Shown here piece by piece: positions 28,370 through 36,835 of a stretch of 64,000 nt of DNA. The position numbers were made by a program, and so were the translations under genes. Below the pieces are notes generated by a model. The model made no database searches, had not been told where the DNA came from, and saw only the letters and a program-made list of their open reading frames with translations. The stretch comes from Jiangella alba (GTDB taxonomy: Bacteria > Actinomycetota > Actinomycetes > Jiangellales > Jiangellaceae): the NCBI RefSeq assembly GCF_900106035.1, contig NZ_FNUC01000004.1, forward strand, positions 1,488,001-1,552,000, in the 5' to 3' direction. Each line of letters begins with the position of its first letter. The first letter of the stretch is position 1.

Positions 28370-29350
28370 ATGAAGTATGGACTTCTGCTGCCCCACTTCG
28401 GTGAGCAGGCCGACCGTGACAAGCTGCTGCGCGGTTCGCAGCGGGCCGAGGAACTCGGCTTCGACTCCGTGTGGGTGCGCGACCACCTGGTCTTCGAGCC
28501 GCACGGCGAGATGGAGAAGCCGAACCGCACCTTCTACGACGCGCTGACGACGCTCACCGCCATCGGGGCGGTCACCGAGCGGATCCAGCTGGGCACCGGC
28601 TCGCTGATCCCGTTCCGGCACCCGCTGGTCACCGCGCTGATGGCCGGCACCATGTCGCACCTGCTGGGCGCCGACCGGCTGATCCTCGGGTTCGGTGCCG
28701 GCACCTTCGACCACGAGTTCGACGCCATCGGCTGGGGCGACCGTGACCGCGTCGAGCTGGTCCGCTCCAACGCGGAGATCCTCAAGCGGGTCTTCACCGA
28801 GAACGAGGTCAGCTACAAGGACGACAACTTCTCCTTCGAGGACATCACCATCGAGCCGAAGCCGCTGGGCGGGCGCATCCCGTTCTGGTACTGCGGCGCC
28901 ACGCCGCGCTCGGCCCGGCTCGCGGTGGAGTTCTGCGACGGCTGGATGCCCGGCCGCATCGCCATGGCCACGCTGAAGAAGCGGGTCGAGACCATCGAGG
29001 AGCTGTCGGCGGCGGCCGGCAAGCCGCGGCCCACCATCGCCGTCATCCCGCCGACCTCGATCGAGCGCACCCGCGAGGAGGCGCTCCAGCACGTCAACAT
29101 CCCCGGCCTGCTGGCCTGGGCGAACAAGTCCAAGTGGGCGGTCAAGCCGCCGTCGGGCGCGTTCGAGACGGTCGACGATCTCGAGGGCCAGCTGATCGCG
29201 GGCGACGTCGACGGCGCCGTCGAGGAATGCCGTAAGTTCGAAGCAGCCGGCGTCGAGCACCTGGTCTTCGACTTCCGCTTCAAGTTCGACAAGTGGTTCG
29301 ACCAGATCGAGCTGCTCGGCAACGAGGTCCTGCCCAAGCTCAAGGGCTGA
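28370..29350 (+). CDS. LLM class flavin-dependent (possibly F420) oxidoreductase
   Basis: A 326-residue luciferase-like TIM-barrel protein. MKYGLLLPHFGEQ, the SVWVRDHLVFEP segment, ERIQLGTGSLIPFRHP, LILGFGAGTFDHEFDA and PFWYCGATPRSARLAVEFCDGW are characteristic of bacterial LLM oxidoreductases that use FMN or coenzyme F420. RutA and several N-heterocycle ring-opening monooxygenases belong to the same superfamily, so attack on a ring or ring-opened product is plausible but unproven. I chose ATG 28370, which follows AAGGAC at 28357-28362, over TTG 28364. It is directly downstream of the amidohydrolase. Confidence 0.9.
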   Translation: MKYGLLLPHFGEQADRDKLLRGSQRAEELGFDSVWVRDHLVFEPHGEMEKPNRTFYDALTTLTAIGAVTERIQLGTGSLIPFRHPLVTALMAGTMSHLLGADRLILGFGAGTFDHEFDAIGWGDRDRVELVRSNAEILKRVFTENEVSYKDDNFSFEDITIEPKPLGGRIPFWYCGATPRSARLAVEFCDGWMPGRIAMATLKKRVETIEELSAAAGKPRPTIAVIPPTSIERTREEALQHVNIPGLLAWANKSKWAVKPPSGAFETVDDLEGQLIAGDVDGAVEECRKFEAAGVEHLVFDFRFKFDKWFDQIELLGNEVLPKLKG

Positions 29351-29366
29351 CGAGAAGGGGGCCCGC

Positions 29367-29828
29367 ATGCCTCGAAGTGAGTTCGGCCGAGAACTGACGG
29401 TGTCCGCGGCGCCGGCGCAGGCCTGGGCGACGCTGATCGACGTGCCCGTGCTGGTGTCGTGGATCAGCGTGCTCGAGCAGGCCGAGGAGCACGAGCACCT
29501 GGCGCGGTACTCGGCGGTGCTGCTGGACCGCCTCGGCCCGTTCAAGCTGCGCGCCGACCTCGCCATCACGCTCAGCGACGTCCGCACCGAAGAGCACGTC
29601 ACGGTGCACGCCGAGGGCGAGGACCGCCAGGTCGGCTCGCGGCTCGTCGTCGACGCGACGCTCGACCTCGCACCGTCCGGCGACGGCGGCACCACGGTGC
29701 GCGTGGCCGGCGTCTACGAGGTGAGCGGCAAGGTCGCGGCTATGGGCGGCGGGACCATCAACAAGAAGGCCGAGAAGATCATCGGCGAGTTCTTCGCCAA
29801 CGCCGAGAAGGTGCTGGGCGCCGTATGA
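29367..29828 (+). CDS. CoxG-like SRPBCC protein
   Basis: A 153-residue START/SRPBCC-fold protein of the CoxG type. It has SEFGRELTVSAAPAQAWATLID at the start, a central ADLAITLSDV strand and a C-terminal amphipathic helix (NKKAEKIIGEFFANAEKVL). In CO dehydrogenase gene clusters CoxG is implicated in tethering the molybdoenzyme to the membrane. Here the gene directly precedes the FAD subunit, with its TGA overlapping the next ATG, so it probably performs a similar accessory role for this Mo hydroxylase. A GAGAAGGGGG ribosome site precedes ATG 29367. Confidence 0.88.
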   Translation: MPRSEFGRELTVSAAPAQAWATLIDVPVLVSWISVLEQAEEHEHLARYSAVLLDRLGPFKLRADLAITLSDVRTEEHVTVHAEGEDRQVGSRLVVDATLDLAPSGDGGTTVRVAGVYEVSGKVAAMGGGTINKKAEKIIGEFFANAEKVLGAV

Positions 29829-30628
29829 CGCTGCCGCCGTTCGCGTTGCGGCGTCCCGCGACGCTCGACGAGGCGCTGGGCGAGCTGTCCGAGGACTCGG
29901 TGCCGTACTGCGGCGGCACCGAGCTCCTGCTCGCCATGCGGGCCGGGCTGCACCGGCCCGACGCGCTGGTCGACCTCAAGCGGGTGCCCGAGCTGTCCGG
30001 AGTCCGCGTCGACGACGACGTGCTCGTCGTCGGCGCGACCGAGCGGCACGCCGACCTCGCCGCGCACCCCGTCATCCAGGAGCGGCTGCCGGTCTTCGCC
30101 CGCATGGAGAAGCGCATCGGCAACGCCCGCGTGCGCAGCCAGGGCTCCATCGGCGGCAACCTCTGCTTCGCCGAGCCGAAGTCCGACGTCGCGACGGTGC
30201 TCATGGCGCTGGGCGCCTCGGTCACGCTGGCCGCACCCGCCGGGCGGCGCACCGTCACGGTCGAGGAGTTCGTGGCCGGCCCGTACTACGCGGAGAAGGA
30301 GCCCGACGAGCTGCTGGTCGACGTGCGCATCCCGCTGCGCGACGGCCTGCGCGGCGCGTACGTGAAGTTCCAGACCATGGAGCGGCCGACGGTCGGGGTC
30401 GCGGTGCTGGCCGACGACGCCGCCGGGTGGTACCGGCTGGGCGTCGGCGCGGTCGGCGAGGTGCCGCTGGCGTGGTCGTTCGGGTCGCTCGGCGAGATCG
30501 ACCCCGACGCCGTCGCCGGCTGGGTCGACCCCACGCCGGACCTCTCCGGGTCCGAGGAGTACAAGCGGCACGTCACCGCGGTCTACGTGCGGCGTGCCCT
30601 GGCCAAGCTGGAACAGGTGAGCGCATGA
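29825..30628 (+). CDS. Molybdenum hydroxylase FAD-binding subunit (CoxM-like)
   Basis: A 267-residue medium subunit of a xanthine dehydrogenase/CO dehydrogenase-type enzyme. FAD-binding motifs are present: YCGGTELLLAMR (normally AGGT/S-x-L) near residue 35 and GSIGGNLCFAEPKSDVATVL near 105. The C-terminal CO_deh_flav_C domain starts AYVKFQTMERPTVGVAV. It passes electrons from the 2Fe-2S subunit to FAD and then to an external acceptor. The ATG overlaps the previous stop (ATGA), and its own stop overlaps the next start in the same manner, showing tight translational coupling with coxG-like and coxS-like genes. Confidence 0.93.
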   Translation: MTLPPFALRRPATLDEALGELSEDSVPYCGGTELLLAMRAGLHRPDALVDLKRVPELSGVRVDDDVLVVGATERHADLAAHPVIQERLPVFARMEKRIGNARVRSQGSIGGNLCFAEPKSDVATVLMALGASVTLAAPAGRRTVTVEEFVAGPYYAEKEPDELLVDVRIPLRDGLRGAYVKFQTMERPTVGVAVLADDAAGWYRLGVGAVGEVPLAWSFGSLGEIDPDAVAGWVDPTPDLSGSEEYKRHVTAVYVRRALAKLEQVSA

Positions 30629-31128
30629 CCGAGCCTTCTGGGCCTCCCGGCGTCCCGGTGACCGTCGACGTCAACGGCGTCAGCGTCAGCCGGCAGGTGG
30701 AACCGCGGTCGCTGCTGGCCGACTTCCTGCGCGAGGACCTCGGCCTGACCGGCACCAAGGTCAGCTGCGAGCTGCAGGTGTGCGGCGTGTGCACCGTGCT
30801 GGTCGACGGCCGGCCGGTCAGTTCGTGCACGTTCCTCACCGCCGACGCCGACGGCGCCGCCGTCACCACCGTCGAGGGGCTGTCCGACGGGCAGACGCTG
30901 CACCCCCTGCAGGAGTCGTTCGTCGACAACTTCGCGCTGCAGTGCGGGTTCTGCACGCCCGGGTTCCTGATGATGTCGAAGGCGCTGCTCGACGGCGACG
31001 ACGTGCCCGACCGAGCGGCCATCGTCGAGCACCTCGAGGGCAACATCTGCCGGTGCACCGGCTACGAGCCGATCGTCGAGGCGGTCGAGCAGGTCGCCGA
31101 GCAGCTGCGGGGAGGCGCGCATGGGTGA
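30625..31128 (+). CDS. Molybdenum hydroxylase 2Fe-2S subunit (CoxS-like)
   Basis: A 167-residue small subunit carrying two [2Fe-2S] clusters. The N-terminal plant-ferredoxin-type cluster uses CELQVCGVC with a fourth cysteine in SSCTFL. The C-terminal four-helix cluster uses CGFCTPGFLM and GNICRCTGYEPI. These motifs are standard for aerobic Mo hydroxylases such as xanthine, nicotinate or CO dehydrogenase. The length is typical for the family. Start ATG 30625 overlaps the preceding stop; the stop overlaps the large-subunit start by 8 nt. Confidence 0.95.
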   Translation: MTEPSGPPGVPVTVDVNGVSVSRQVEPRSLLADFLREDLGLTGTKVSCELQVCGVCTVLVDGRPVSSCTFLTADADGAAVTTVEGLSDGQTLHPLQESFVDNFALQCGFCTPGFLMMSKALLDGDDVPDRAAIVEHLEGNICRCTGYEPIVEAVEQVAEQLRGGAHG

Positions 31129-33400
31129 GACCGTCGTCGGGCGTTCGGTGCGCCGGCCCGACCTCCTCGAGAAGGTCACCGGCGCGGCGGAGTACTGCGT
31201 CGACGTGACGATGCCCGGCATGGCGCACGCGAAGGTCGTGCGTTCCGACCGCGCGCACGCCCGCATCACCGGCATCGACGTGGCGGCGGCGCTGGCGAGC
31301 CCCGGCGTCGTCGGCGTGGTGACGGCCGACGACATCTCGGCGCTGTACGCGCGGTTCGGCCACATCGTCTCCGACCACTGGATCCTGGCCACCGGGAAGG
31401 TGCGCTACTACGGCGAGCCGGTCGCCGTCGTCGTCGCCGAGACCGTCGCGGCCGCCGCCGACGCCGTCGAGCTGGTCCGGGTGTCCTACGAGGACCTGCC
31501 GTCCGTCATGGACGTCGACGCCGCGCTGGCCGACGGCGCGCCGCTGGTGCACGAGCGGTCCTACGACGCCACCGGCGACGAGTCGTTCAAGAACCTCTCG
31601 CACGTCGACGACTCCGCCGAGGAGGCGCTGTCGAACGTCGCGCACGAGGTGAGCATCGGCTGGGGCGACGTCGACGCCGCGTTCGCCGAGGCCGCCGTCG
31701 TCGTCGAGAACACCGTGCACTTCCCGATGCTCTACGCGTACGCCATGGAGCCCTACAACGCCGTCGCGTCGTACCACGAAGGCGCGCTGACCGTCGTCTC
31801 CACGGCGCAGCACCCGTACATGGTCCGCGACGACCTCGCGCGGGTGTTCTCGCTGCCGCTGTCGCGGGTGCGGGTCACGTCGCCGTACCTCGGCGGCGGC
31901 TACGGGTCGAAGTCGTACACGAAGGTCGAGCCGCTGGCGTCGGTGGCGTCGTGGGCCACCGGCCGGCCGGTGAAACTGACGCTGACCGTCGAGGAGGCCA
32001 TCTACACCACCCGCGTCGACTCCGCGCGCGTCTGGGTGAAGAGCGGGTTCGCCGCCGACGGCACCATCCTGGCGCGCGAGTTCGACATCCTCATGGACTC
32101 CGGCGCGTACGCCGACAACAGCCCGCTGGTCATGGCGAAGTCGGTGAACCGCTGCTTCGGCCCGTACCGGGTGCCGAACCTGCGTGCGCACGGCCGCTCC
32201 GTCTACACCACCACGTCGCCGGCGTCGTCGTACCGCGGGTTCGGGGCGCCGCAGGGCAACCTCGCCGGCGAGACCAACCTCGACCAGGCGGCCGAACGGC
32301 TGGGCATCTCCGGCGCCGACATCCGCCGGCGCAACCTCGCCCGCAAGGGCGAGCAGATCCTGCCCGGCAAGCGCGGCATCGACGCCGACATCCCGGCCGA
32401 CCTCGAGATGGTGGTCGAGTCGCTGGAGCGCGACCGCAAGGACGTCGCGCACTACGGCATCGGCTTCGGCTGCTCCGTGTCCGACGCCGGCGCCTACCCG
32501 ATCTCGACCGCCCAGGTGCGCATCCAGACCGACGGCTCGGTGCTGGTGCTCAGCGGGTCGACGGAGATGGGCCAGGGCAGCCGCTCGCTGCTCGCGCAGG
32601 TCGCCGCCGAGGAGCTGGGCGTCGACCTCGCCGTCGTCACGGTGGTCCAGTCCGACACGTCCGTGACGCCGTACGAGCGGACCACCGGCGCCAGCCGCAC
32701 CACCACGCTGGTCGGCCTCGCACTGCAACGCGCGTGCGCCGACGCGCGGTCACGGCTGCGCGACATGGCCGCCGAGCTGTTCTCGTGCGCGCCCGAGGAC
32801 GTCAGCGACCTCCCCGGCGCGGTGGCCGGCCCGGACGGACGCGAGCTCGACTTCGGCGCCGTCGTGCGGCAGTGGTTCGGCGGCTCGGCCGGCGAGGTCA
32901 CCGGCGTGGGGTTGCTCCGCCGCGACGGCGCGACCCAGCAGATGCCGCCGTTCTGGGAGGTCGGCATGGTCGGCGTCGCGGTGGAGATCGACCCCGAGAC
33001 CGGCGTCGTCGCCGTCGACCAGCTGGTCACCGTGGCCGACGTCGGCTTCGCCATCAACCCGCGCGCCGTCGAGGGCCAGGACCTCGGCGCCGCGACGCAG
33101 GGCCTGGGCATCGCGCTGCACGAGGAGCTCGTCTACGACGGCGCGCAGCTGGCCAACGCCAACGTCGTCGACTATCGCGTGCCCCGCGTGCAAGATCTTC
33201 CCCGCAAGATCGATCTGATGATTGCCGAGCGCCGCGATGGTGTGGGACCGTATGGCGCCAAAGGCGCGGGGGAGGGCACGCTCAACCCCATCGGCGGGGC
33301 GGTGGCGTCGGCCGTGGCCCGGGCGACGGGGCGCTGGCCCGACCGGCTGCCGCTCACTCCCGAGCGCGTCTGGCGCCTGATCAATGGACGCACGCAGTGA
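31121..33400 (+). CDS. Molybdenum hydroxylase Mo-cofactor subunit (XDH/CoxL family)
   Basis: A 759-residue catalytic subunit that binds molybdopterin cytosine dinucleotide or a similar cofactor. It has the Ald_Xan_dh_C N-terminal domain (GAAEYCVDVTMPGMAHAKVVRS), SPYLGGGYGSK, the substrate-channel segment SSYRGFGAPQGN, MGQGSRSLLAQ and the catalytic glutamate Glu718 in GPYGAKGAGEGTLNP. True form I CO dehydrogenases carry a cysteine in a YRCSFR loop, but here it reads SSYRGFG, as in enzymes that hydroxylate heterocycles or aldehydes. The role is therefore predicted to be hydroxylation of an organic substrate next to a ring nitrogen or at an aldehyde. It forms an ABC-type heterotrimer with the two preceding gene products. 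Confidence 0.93.
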   Translation: MGETVVGRSVRRPDLLEKVTGAAEYCVDVTMPGMAHAKVVRSDRAHARITGIDVAAALASPGVVGVVTADDISALYARFGHIVSDHWILATGKVRYYGEPVAVVVAETVAAAADAVELVRVSYEDLPSVMDVDAALADGAPLVHERSYDATGDESFKNLSHVDDSAEEALSNVAHEVSIGWGDVDAAFAEAAVVVENTVHFPMLYAYAMEPYNAVASYHEGALTVVSTAQHPYMVRDDLARVFSLPLSRVRVTSPYLGGGYGSKSYTKVEPLASVASWATGRPVKLTLTVEEAIYTTRVDSARVWVKSGFAADGTILAREFDILMDSGAYADNSPLVMAKSVNRCFGPYRVPNLRAHGRSVYTTTSPASSYRGFGAPQGNLAGETNLDQAAERLGISGADIRRRNLARKGEQILPGKRGIDADIPADLEMVVESLERDRKDVAHYGIGFGCSVSDAGAYPISTAQVRIQTDGSVLVLSGSTEMGQGSRSLLAQVAAEELGVDLAVVTVVQSDTSVTPYERTTGASRTTTLVGLALQRACADARSRLRDMAAELFSCAPEDVSDLPGAVAGPDGRELDFGAVVRQWFGGSAGEVTGVGLLRRDGATQQMPPFWEVGMVGVAVEIDPETGVVAVDQLVTVADVGFAINPRAVEGQDLGAATQGLGIALHEELVYDGAQLANANVVDYRVPRVQDLPRKIDLMIAERRDGVGPYGAKGAGEGTLNPIGGAVASAVARATGRWPDRLPLTPERVWRLINGRTQ

Positions 33401-33409
33401 TCACCCAGT

Positions 33410-33431
33410 TGAATGTATTCTTGATAACCCC
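33410..33431 (+). promoter_or_regulatory. Possible operator before the GntR regulator
   Basis: TTGAATGTATTCTTGATAAC, in the 51-bp gap before the regulator gene, is AT-rich in a GC-rich setting. It shares the TGTATn core with the sites at 25997, 34290 and 40216. It could mediate autoregulation. Match quality is lower than at the other sites. Confidence 0.35.
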
Positions 33432-33451
33432 TTCAGAGCAGAGGAACGTGC

Positions 33452-34165
33452 ATGGGTAGGACGAGCGCGCGCAATGGCGGGACGGCCCCGGCCGACGACG
33501 AGACTCTCGACGTCATCGCCAAGTCCGTGCGCGGCACGTTCATGACCGTCGAAGAGATGACCCAGGCGTTCATCCGCGAGGCCATCCTGCAGGGCGCCTT
33601 CCCGCCCGGCCACCGCCTCAACCTCGACGCCATCGCGTCCCATCTCGGCGTGAGCCGCATGCCCGTGCGGGCCAGCCTCCGCCAGCTCGAGGGTGAGGGC
33701 CTGGTGCGCATCCACACGCATCGCGGCGTCACCGTGTCGGTGCTCAGCCCGTCCGAGATCGCCGAGATCTACGAGCTGCGCATCCTGCTCGAGGGGCACC
33801 TGATCGAGCTGTCCATCCCCAACCTCACGCCCGAGGTGCTCGACGACCTCAAGCGGCTCGCGGTCCAGCTCGACGACACCACCGACCTCGCCACCGGTCT
33901 GGAACTGCGCAAGGAGTTCTACGAGCGGCTCTACGCGCTGGCCGACCGGCCCCGCACGCTCGCCTCGGCGAAGAACCTGCGCGACTCCGTCGGCCGGTAC
34001 CTCCTGCTGCGCCGCGTCCCCGAACGCGGCGGGCACCCCGGCCTCATCGCCCACCTCGAAGCCGGCGACGTCGAGAAGGCCAAGACGTGGCTGGCCACGC
34101 ACCTCGGCCGGGTCTCCGTCGAGCTGCAGGCACTGGTCGAACAAGAGGAATCCGAGACCGTCTAA
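33452..34165 (+). CDS. GntR family (FCD) transcriptional regulator
   Basis: A 237-residue regulator. The N-terminal winged helix contains FIREAILQGAFPPGHRLNLDAIASHLGVSRMPVRASLRQLEGEGLV, quoted here in parts: VSRMPVRASLRQLEGEGLV is the recognition region. The all-helical FCD domain includes LELRKEFYERLYALADRP and HPGLIAHLEAGDVEKAKTWL. Metal-binding FCD proteins usually have FH where this one has FY, so one canonical His ligand is absent. FCD regulators typically sense organic acids or ring-cleavage products. GAGGAA precedes ATG 33452. Its position in the middle of the island, with shared TGTATC-type sites nearby, makes it the likely controller. Confidence 0.9.
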   Translation: MGRTSARNGGTAPADDETLDVIAKSVRGTFMTVEEMTQAFIREAILQGAFPPGHRLNLDAIASHLGVSRMPVRASLRQLEGEGLVRIHTHRGVTVSVLSPSEIAEIYELRILLEGHLIELSIPNLTPEVLDDLKRLAVQLDDTTDLATGLELRKEFYERLYALADRPRTLASAKNLRDSVGRYLLLRRVPERGGHPGLIAHLEAGDVEKAKTWLATHLGRVSVELQALVEQEESETV

Positions 34166-34198
34166 GGGGTGTCCCGCGGATCTTCGGCGGGACACCCC
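34166..34198 (+). terminator. Strong hairpin terminator after the GntR gene
   Basis: GGGGTGTCCCGC pairs perfectly with GCGGGACACCCC (12 bp) around a 9-nt loop, immediately after the TAA stop. It separates the Mo hydroxylase/regulator transcript from the ABC transporter operon. Confidence 0.85.
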
Positions 34199-34263
34199 AC
34201 CGGCCGCCTCCGGGCGCCAGTGTTTCGATCGCATCTCAGCCGCCGAAATCTCGTTCTCCGCTG

Positions 34264-34312
34264 TTGACGCGTTCGCGCACCGCACCTAGTGTATCCAAAA
34301 TCATGTAGACGA
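34264..34312 (+). promoter_or_regulatory. Promoter and operator of the ABC transporter operon
   Basis: TTGACG (34264-34269) and TAGTGT (34287-34292) have an ideal 17-bp spacer. TGTATCCAA (34290-34298) overlaps the -10 and the expected start point, and a TAGAC string follows at 34306-34310. The reverse complement of TGTATCCAA occurs exactly at 25927-25935 upstream of the island. Confidence 0.7.
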
Positions 34313-34339
34313 ATGTCCCATCATGAACGGACGGATCTG

Positions 34340-35125
34340 ATGAGCGTCCTCACCATCGAGAACGTGTCCAAGACCTTCACGACCAAGCGCGGCCGTGTCG
34401 TGCAGGAGACACACGCCCTTGCGGACGTCAGCCTGTCCATCGACGAAGGCGAGTTCTGCGTCATCATCGGCGCCAGCGGGTGCGGCAAGTCCACGCTGCT
34501 GCGCATGATCGACGGCCTGACCGCGCCCTCGTCCGGCCAGATCCTGCTGAAGGGCCGCCCCATCACCGGCCCCGGCCCCGACCGCGGCGTCGTCTTCCAG
34601 CACGCGCACCTGCTGCCCTGGCGGACCGTCCGCAAGAACGTGGAGTTCGGGCTGGAGTGTCTGGGTGTCGGCCAGCGGGAGCGCCGCGAGCGCGCCGCCA
34701 CCTACATCGACATGGTCGGGCTGTCCGGCTTCGAGGACCACTACCCGGCCCAGCTCTCCGGCGGCATGCAGCAGCGCGTCGGCTTGGCCCGCGCGTTCGC
34801 CGTCGAGCCGGAGATGCTGCTGCTGGACGAGCCGTTCGGCGCCCTCGACGCGCAGACCAAGATCGTCATGCAGGGTGAGCTGGAGCGGATCTGGGAGGTG
34901 CGCCGCAGCACCGCGCTGCTCATCACGCACGACATCGAGGAGGCGCTGTTCCTCGCCGACCGCATCATCGTGATGAGCAACCGGCCCGGGCGGGTGGCCC
35001 AGATCGTCGACGTGCCGTTCGCCCGGCCGCGCCGCGACGACCTGCGCAGCGACCCCGAGTTCGCGAAGATGAAGTTCCAGCTCTGGGACGCCCTCAAGTC
35101 GGGGACGGCCGGCCGTGCGGCCTGA
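34340..35125 (+). CDS. ABC transporter ATP-binding protein (SsuB/TauB/ThiZ type)
   Basis: A 261-residue ATPase. It shows Walker A GASGCGKST, the Q-loop FQHAHLLPWRTV, the ABC signature LSGGMQQRV, Walker B MLLLDEPFGALD and the H-loop LLITHDIEEALF. The HAHLLPW form and the overall length match the nitrate/sulfonate/taurine/pyrimidine-precursor importers (NitT/TauT family). The start is ATG 34340 (SVLTIENVSK); the open frame extends to 34289 but that would begin inside the promoter. It overlaps the first permease gene by 11 bp. Confidence 0.93.
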   Translation: MSVLTIENVSKTFTTKRGRVVQETHALADVSLSIDEGEFCVIIGASGCGKSTLLRMIDGLTAPSSGQILLKGRPITGPGPDRGVVFQHAHLLPWRTVRKNVEFGLECLGVGQRERRERAATYIDMVGLSGFEDHYPAQLSGGMQQRVGLARAFAVEPEMLLLDEPFGALDAQTKIVMQGELERIWEVRRSTALLITHDIEEALFLADRIIVMSNRPGRVAQIVDVPFARPRRDDLRSDPEFAKMKFQLWDALKSGTAGRAA

Positions 35126-35966
35126 GTCGGCGGCGCCGGTCGCCGAGGCCCCCGCCACCCCCGTCCCCGCCGCGCCGGCCGCCCGCGACCGCCTGCCCCT
35201 GTACCAGCGGGTGTGGTTCCAGCGGACCGTCACCTGGGGGCTGCTGCTCATCGCGTGGGAGCTGTTCGCGCGGCGGGTCGGGCCGTTCTTCTTCCCCAGC
35301 CTCAGCGACGTCGCGGACGGCTTCCAGACCATCGTCGGCGACGGTTCGCTCGGCCTGGTCGCCGAGAGCTTCACCCAGATGCTGGTCGGCTTCGGCATCG
35401 CCGTGCTCATCGGGGTGCCGGTCGGCCTGCTGATGGGGACGTTCCGCCCGGTCGAGTTCCTGCTCGGGCCGTACGTGAACGCCTTGTTCGTGACGTCGCT
35501 GGCGGCGGTGCTGCCGTTCATCATCCTGGTGTTCGGCACCGGCTTCGAGTTCCGGGTCGCCGTCGTGGCGCTGTTCGCGATCTTCTACGTCACCATCAAC
35601 CCGGCGAACGGTGTCCGGTCCATCGACCCGGCCGTGCTGGAGATGGCGCGGTCGTTCAACATCGGGCCGGTCAAGCGGTTCCTCTCGATCACGCTGCCCG
35701 GGACGCTGCCGTTCATCATCGCCGGCCTGCGACTCGGCCTCGGCCAGGCCGTCCAGGGCATGATCATCGCCGAGCTGTGGGTGACCATCGGCACCGGCCG
35801 GAAGCTCACCACGCTCGGCCTCGACCGCAACCTGGGCGAGTTCTTCGCCCTCGCCGCGGTGATCGTCCTGGTCGGCACCGCACTCACTCAATCGCTCATG
35901 CTCGCCCAGAAACGGTTCACCCCGTGGTCCGGCGACGTGGCGGCCAGCGTCAGGGGGGCGAACTGA
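35115..35966 (+). CDS. ABC transporter permease (NitT/TauT family), first
   Basis: A 283-residue inner membrane protein with about six transmembrane segments after a Pro/Ala-rich cytoplasmic N-terminus. The EAA-type loop that docks with the ATPase is ARSFNIGPVKRFLSITLPG. Start GTG 35115 lies within the end of the ATPase gene. The stop overlaps the ATG of the second permease (TGATG). Two different permease genes imply a heterodimeric pore, as in ThiX/RibX-type pyrimidine or riboflavin-precursor importers, which fits a heterocyclic substrate but does not prove it. Confidence 0.9.
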   Translation: MRPESAAPVAEAPATPVPAAPAARDRLPLYQRVWFQRTVTWGLLLIAWELFARRVGPFFFPSLSDVADGFQTIVGDGSLGLVAESFTQMLVGFGIAVLIGVPVGLLMGTFRPVEFLLGPYVNALFVTSLAAVLPFIILVFGTGFEFRVAVVALFAIFYVTINPANGVRSIDPAVLEMARSFNIGPVKRFLSITLPGTLPFIIAGLRLGLGQAVQGMIIAELWVTIGTGRKLTTLGLDRNLGEFFALAAVIVLVGTALTQSLMLAQKRFTPWSGDVAASVRGAN

Positions 35967-36757
35967 TGGCGTCGACGACGAAACCGGCGGCCGCCCGCAT
36001 CGATCCGACCGGGCCGATCCTGATGTGGACGCTGCGGATCACCTCGGTGATCGCGCTGCTCGCCGCCTGGGAGTGGTACGGCCGCAAGCCCGAGTCGTTC
36101 ACCATCGCGCCGGTCACCGAGGTCGCCACCGCCATGTGGGACGGCTTCGCCAGCGGCGACTTCGGCCGCGCGCTCGCCGGCACGATGCTCACCATGGTGG
36201 TCGGCTACGTCATCGCCGCCGTCATCGGCGTCGGCGTGGGCCTGTGGATCGGGGTGTCCCGCTACGCCCAGAACACCATCGAGCCGCTGGTGCACGCCGG
36301 CTATGCGACGCCGGTGTCGCTGCTCATCCCGATCCTCGGCATCTACACCGGCCTGGAACTGCGCGGCCGGATCATCCTCGTGGTGCTGTGGTGCGTCTTC
36401 GAGATCCTGGTCAACACCTCGACCGGGATCAAGGAGGTTCCGCCGGCGCTGATCGACGTCGGCAAGTCGTTCAACGCCTCCAAGTTCGACCTCTATCGCA
36501 AGGTCGTGCTGCCCGCGGCGAGGCCGTACATCTTCCTCGGCCTCAAGATCGGCGTCGGCCGCGCGATCCGCGGCGCGGTGACGGCCGAGCTGCTGCTGTC
36601 CGCGGCGAACCTGGGCCGCGTCCTGCTCGGTGCCCAGTCCACGTTCGACATTCCGACACTTCTCGCCGGCATCGTCCTGACGATGCTGCTCGGCCTCGTG
36701 CTCATGCGTCTCGCGTCCTTCGTGGAGCGCAGGAGCCTGGCCTACCGGACCGCGTGA
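35966..36757 (+). CDS. ABC transporter permease (NitT/TauT family), second
   Basis: A 263-residue membrane protein with about six transmembrane segments. The docking loop is GKSFNASKFDLYRKVVLPAA, the EAA-like motif of binding-protein-dependent permeases. It is diverged from the first permease and coupled to it by a 1-nt overlap. The two are inferred to form the translocation pore of one importer together with the ATPase and the lipoprotein encoded next. RBS: CAGGGGGG upstream of ATG 35966. Confidence 0.9.
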   Translation: MASTTKPAAARIDPTGPILMWTLRITSVIALLAAWEWYGRKPESFTIAPVTEVATAMWDGFASGDFGRALAGTMLTMVVGYVIAAVIGVGVGLWIGVSRYAQNTIEPLVHAGYATPVSLLIPILGIYTGLELRGRIILVVLWCVFEILVNTSTGIKEVPPALIDVGKSFNASKFDLYRKVVLPAARPYIFLGLKIGVGRAIRGAVTAELLLSAANLGRVLLGAQSTFDIPTLLAGIVLTMLLGLVLMRLASFVERRSLAYRTA

Positions 36758-36835
36758 CCCCACGTCGCGCAGTCACGATCTCGCGGTTCTCCGACGTCCC
36801 GGCCCTGGTGCCGGTCTGTTCATCCGGAGGTTCTC

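Noticed and set aside
31121-33400. Annotation as carbon monoxide dehydrogenase
   Set aside because: The YRCSFR-type active-site loop with its cysteine is absent; the sequence reads SSYRGFG, so only the general Mo hydroxylase family is claimed.
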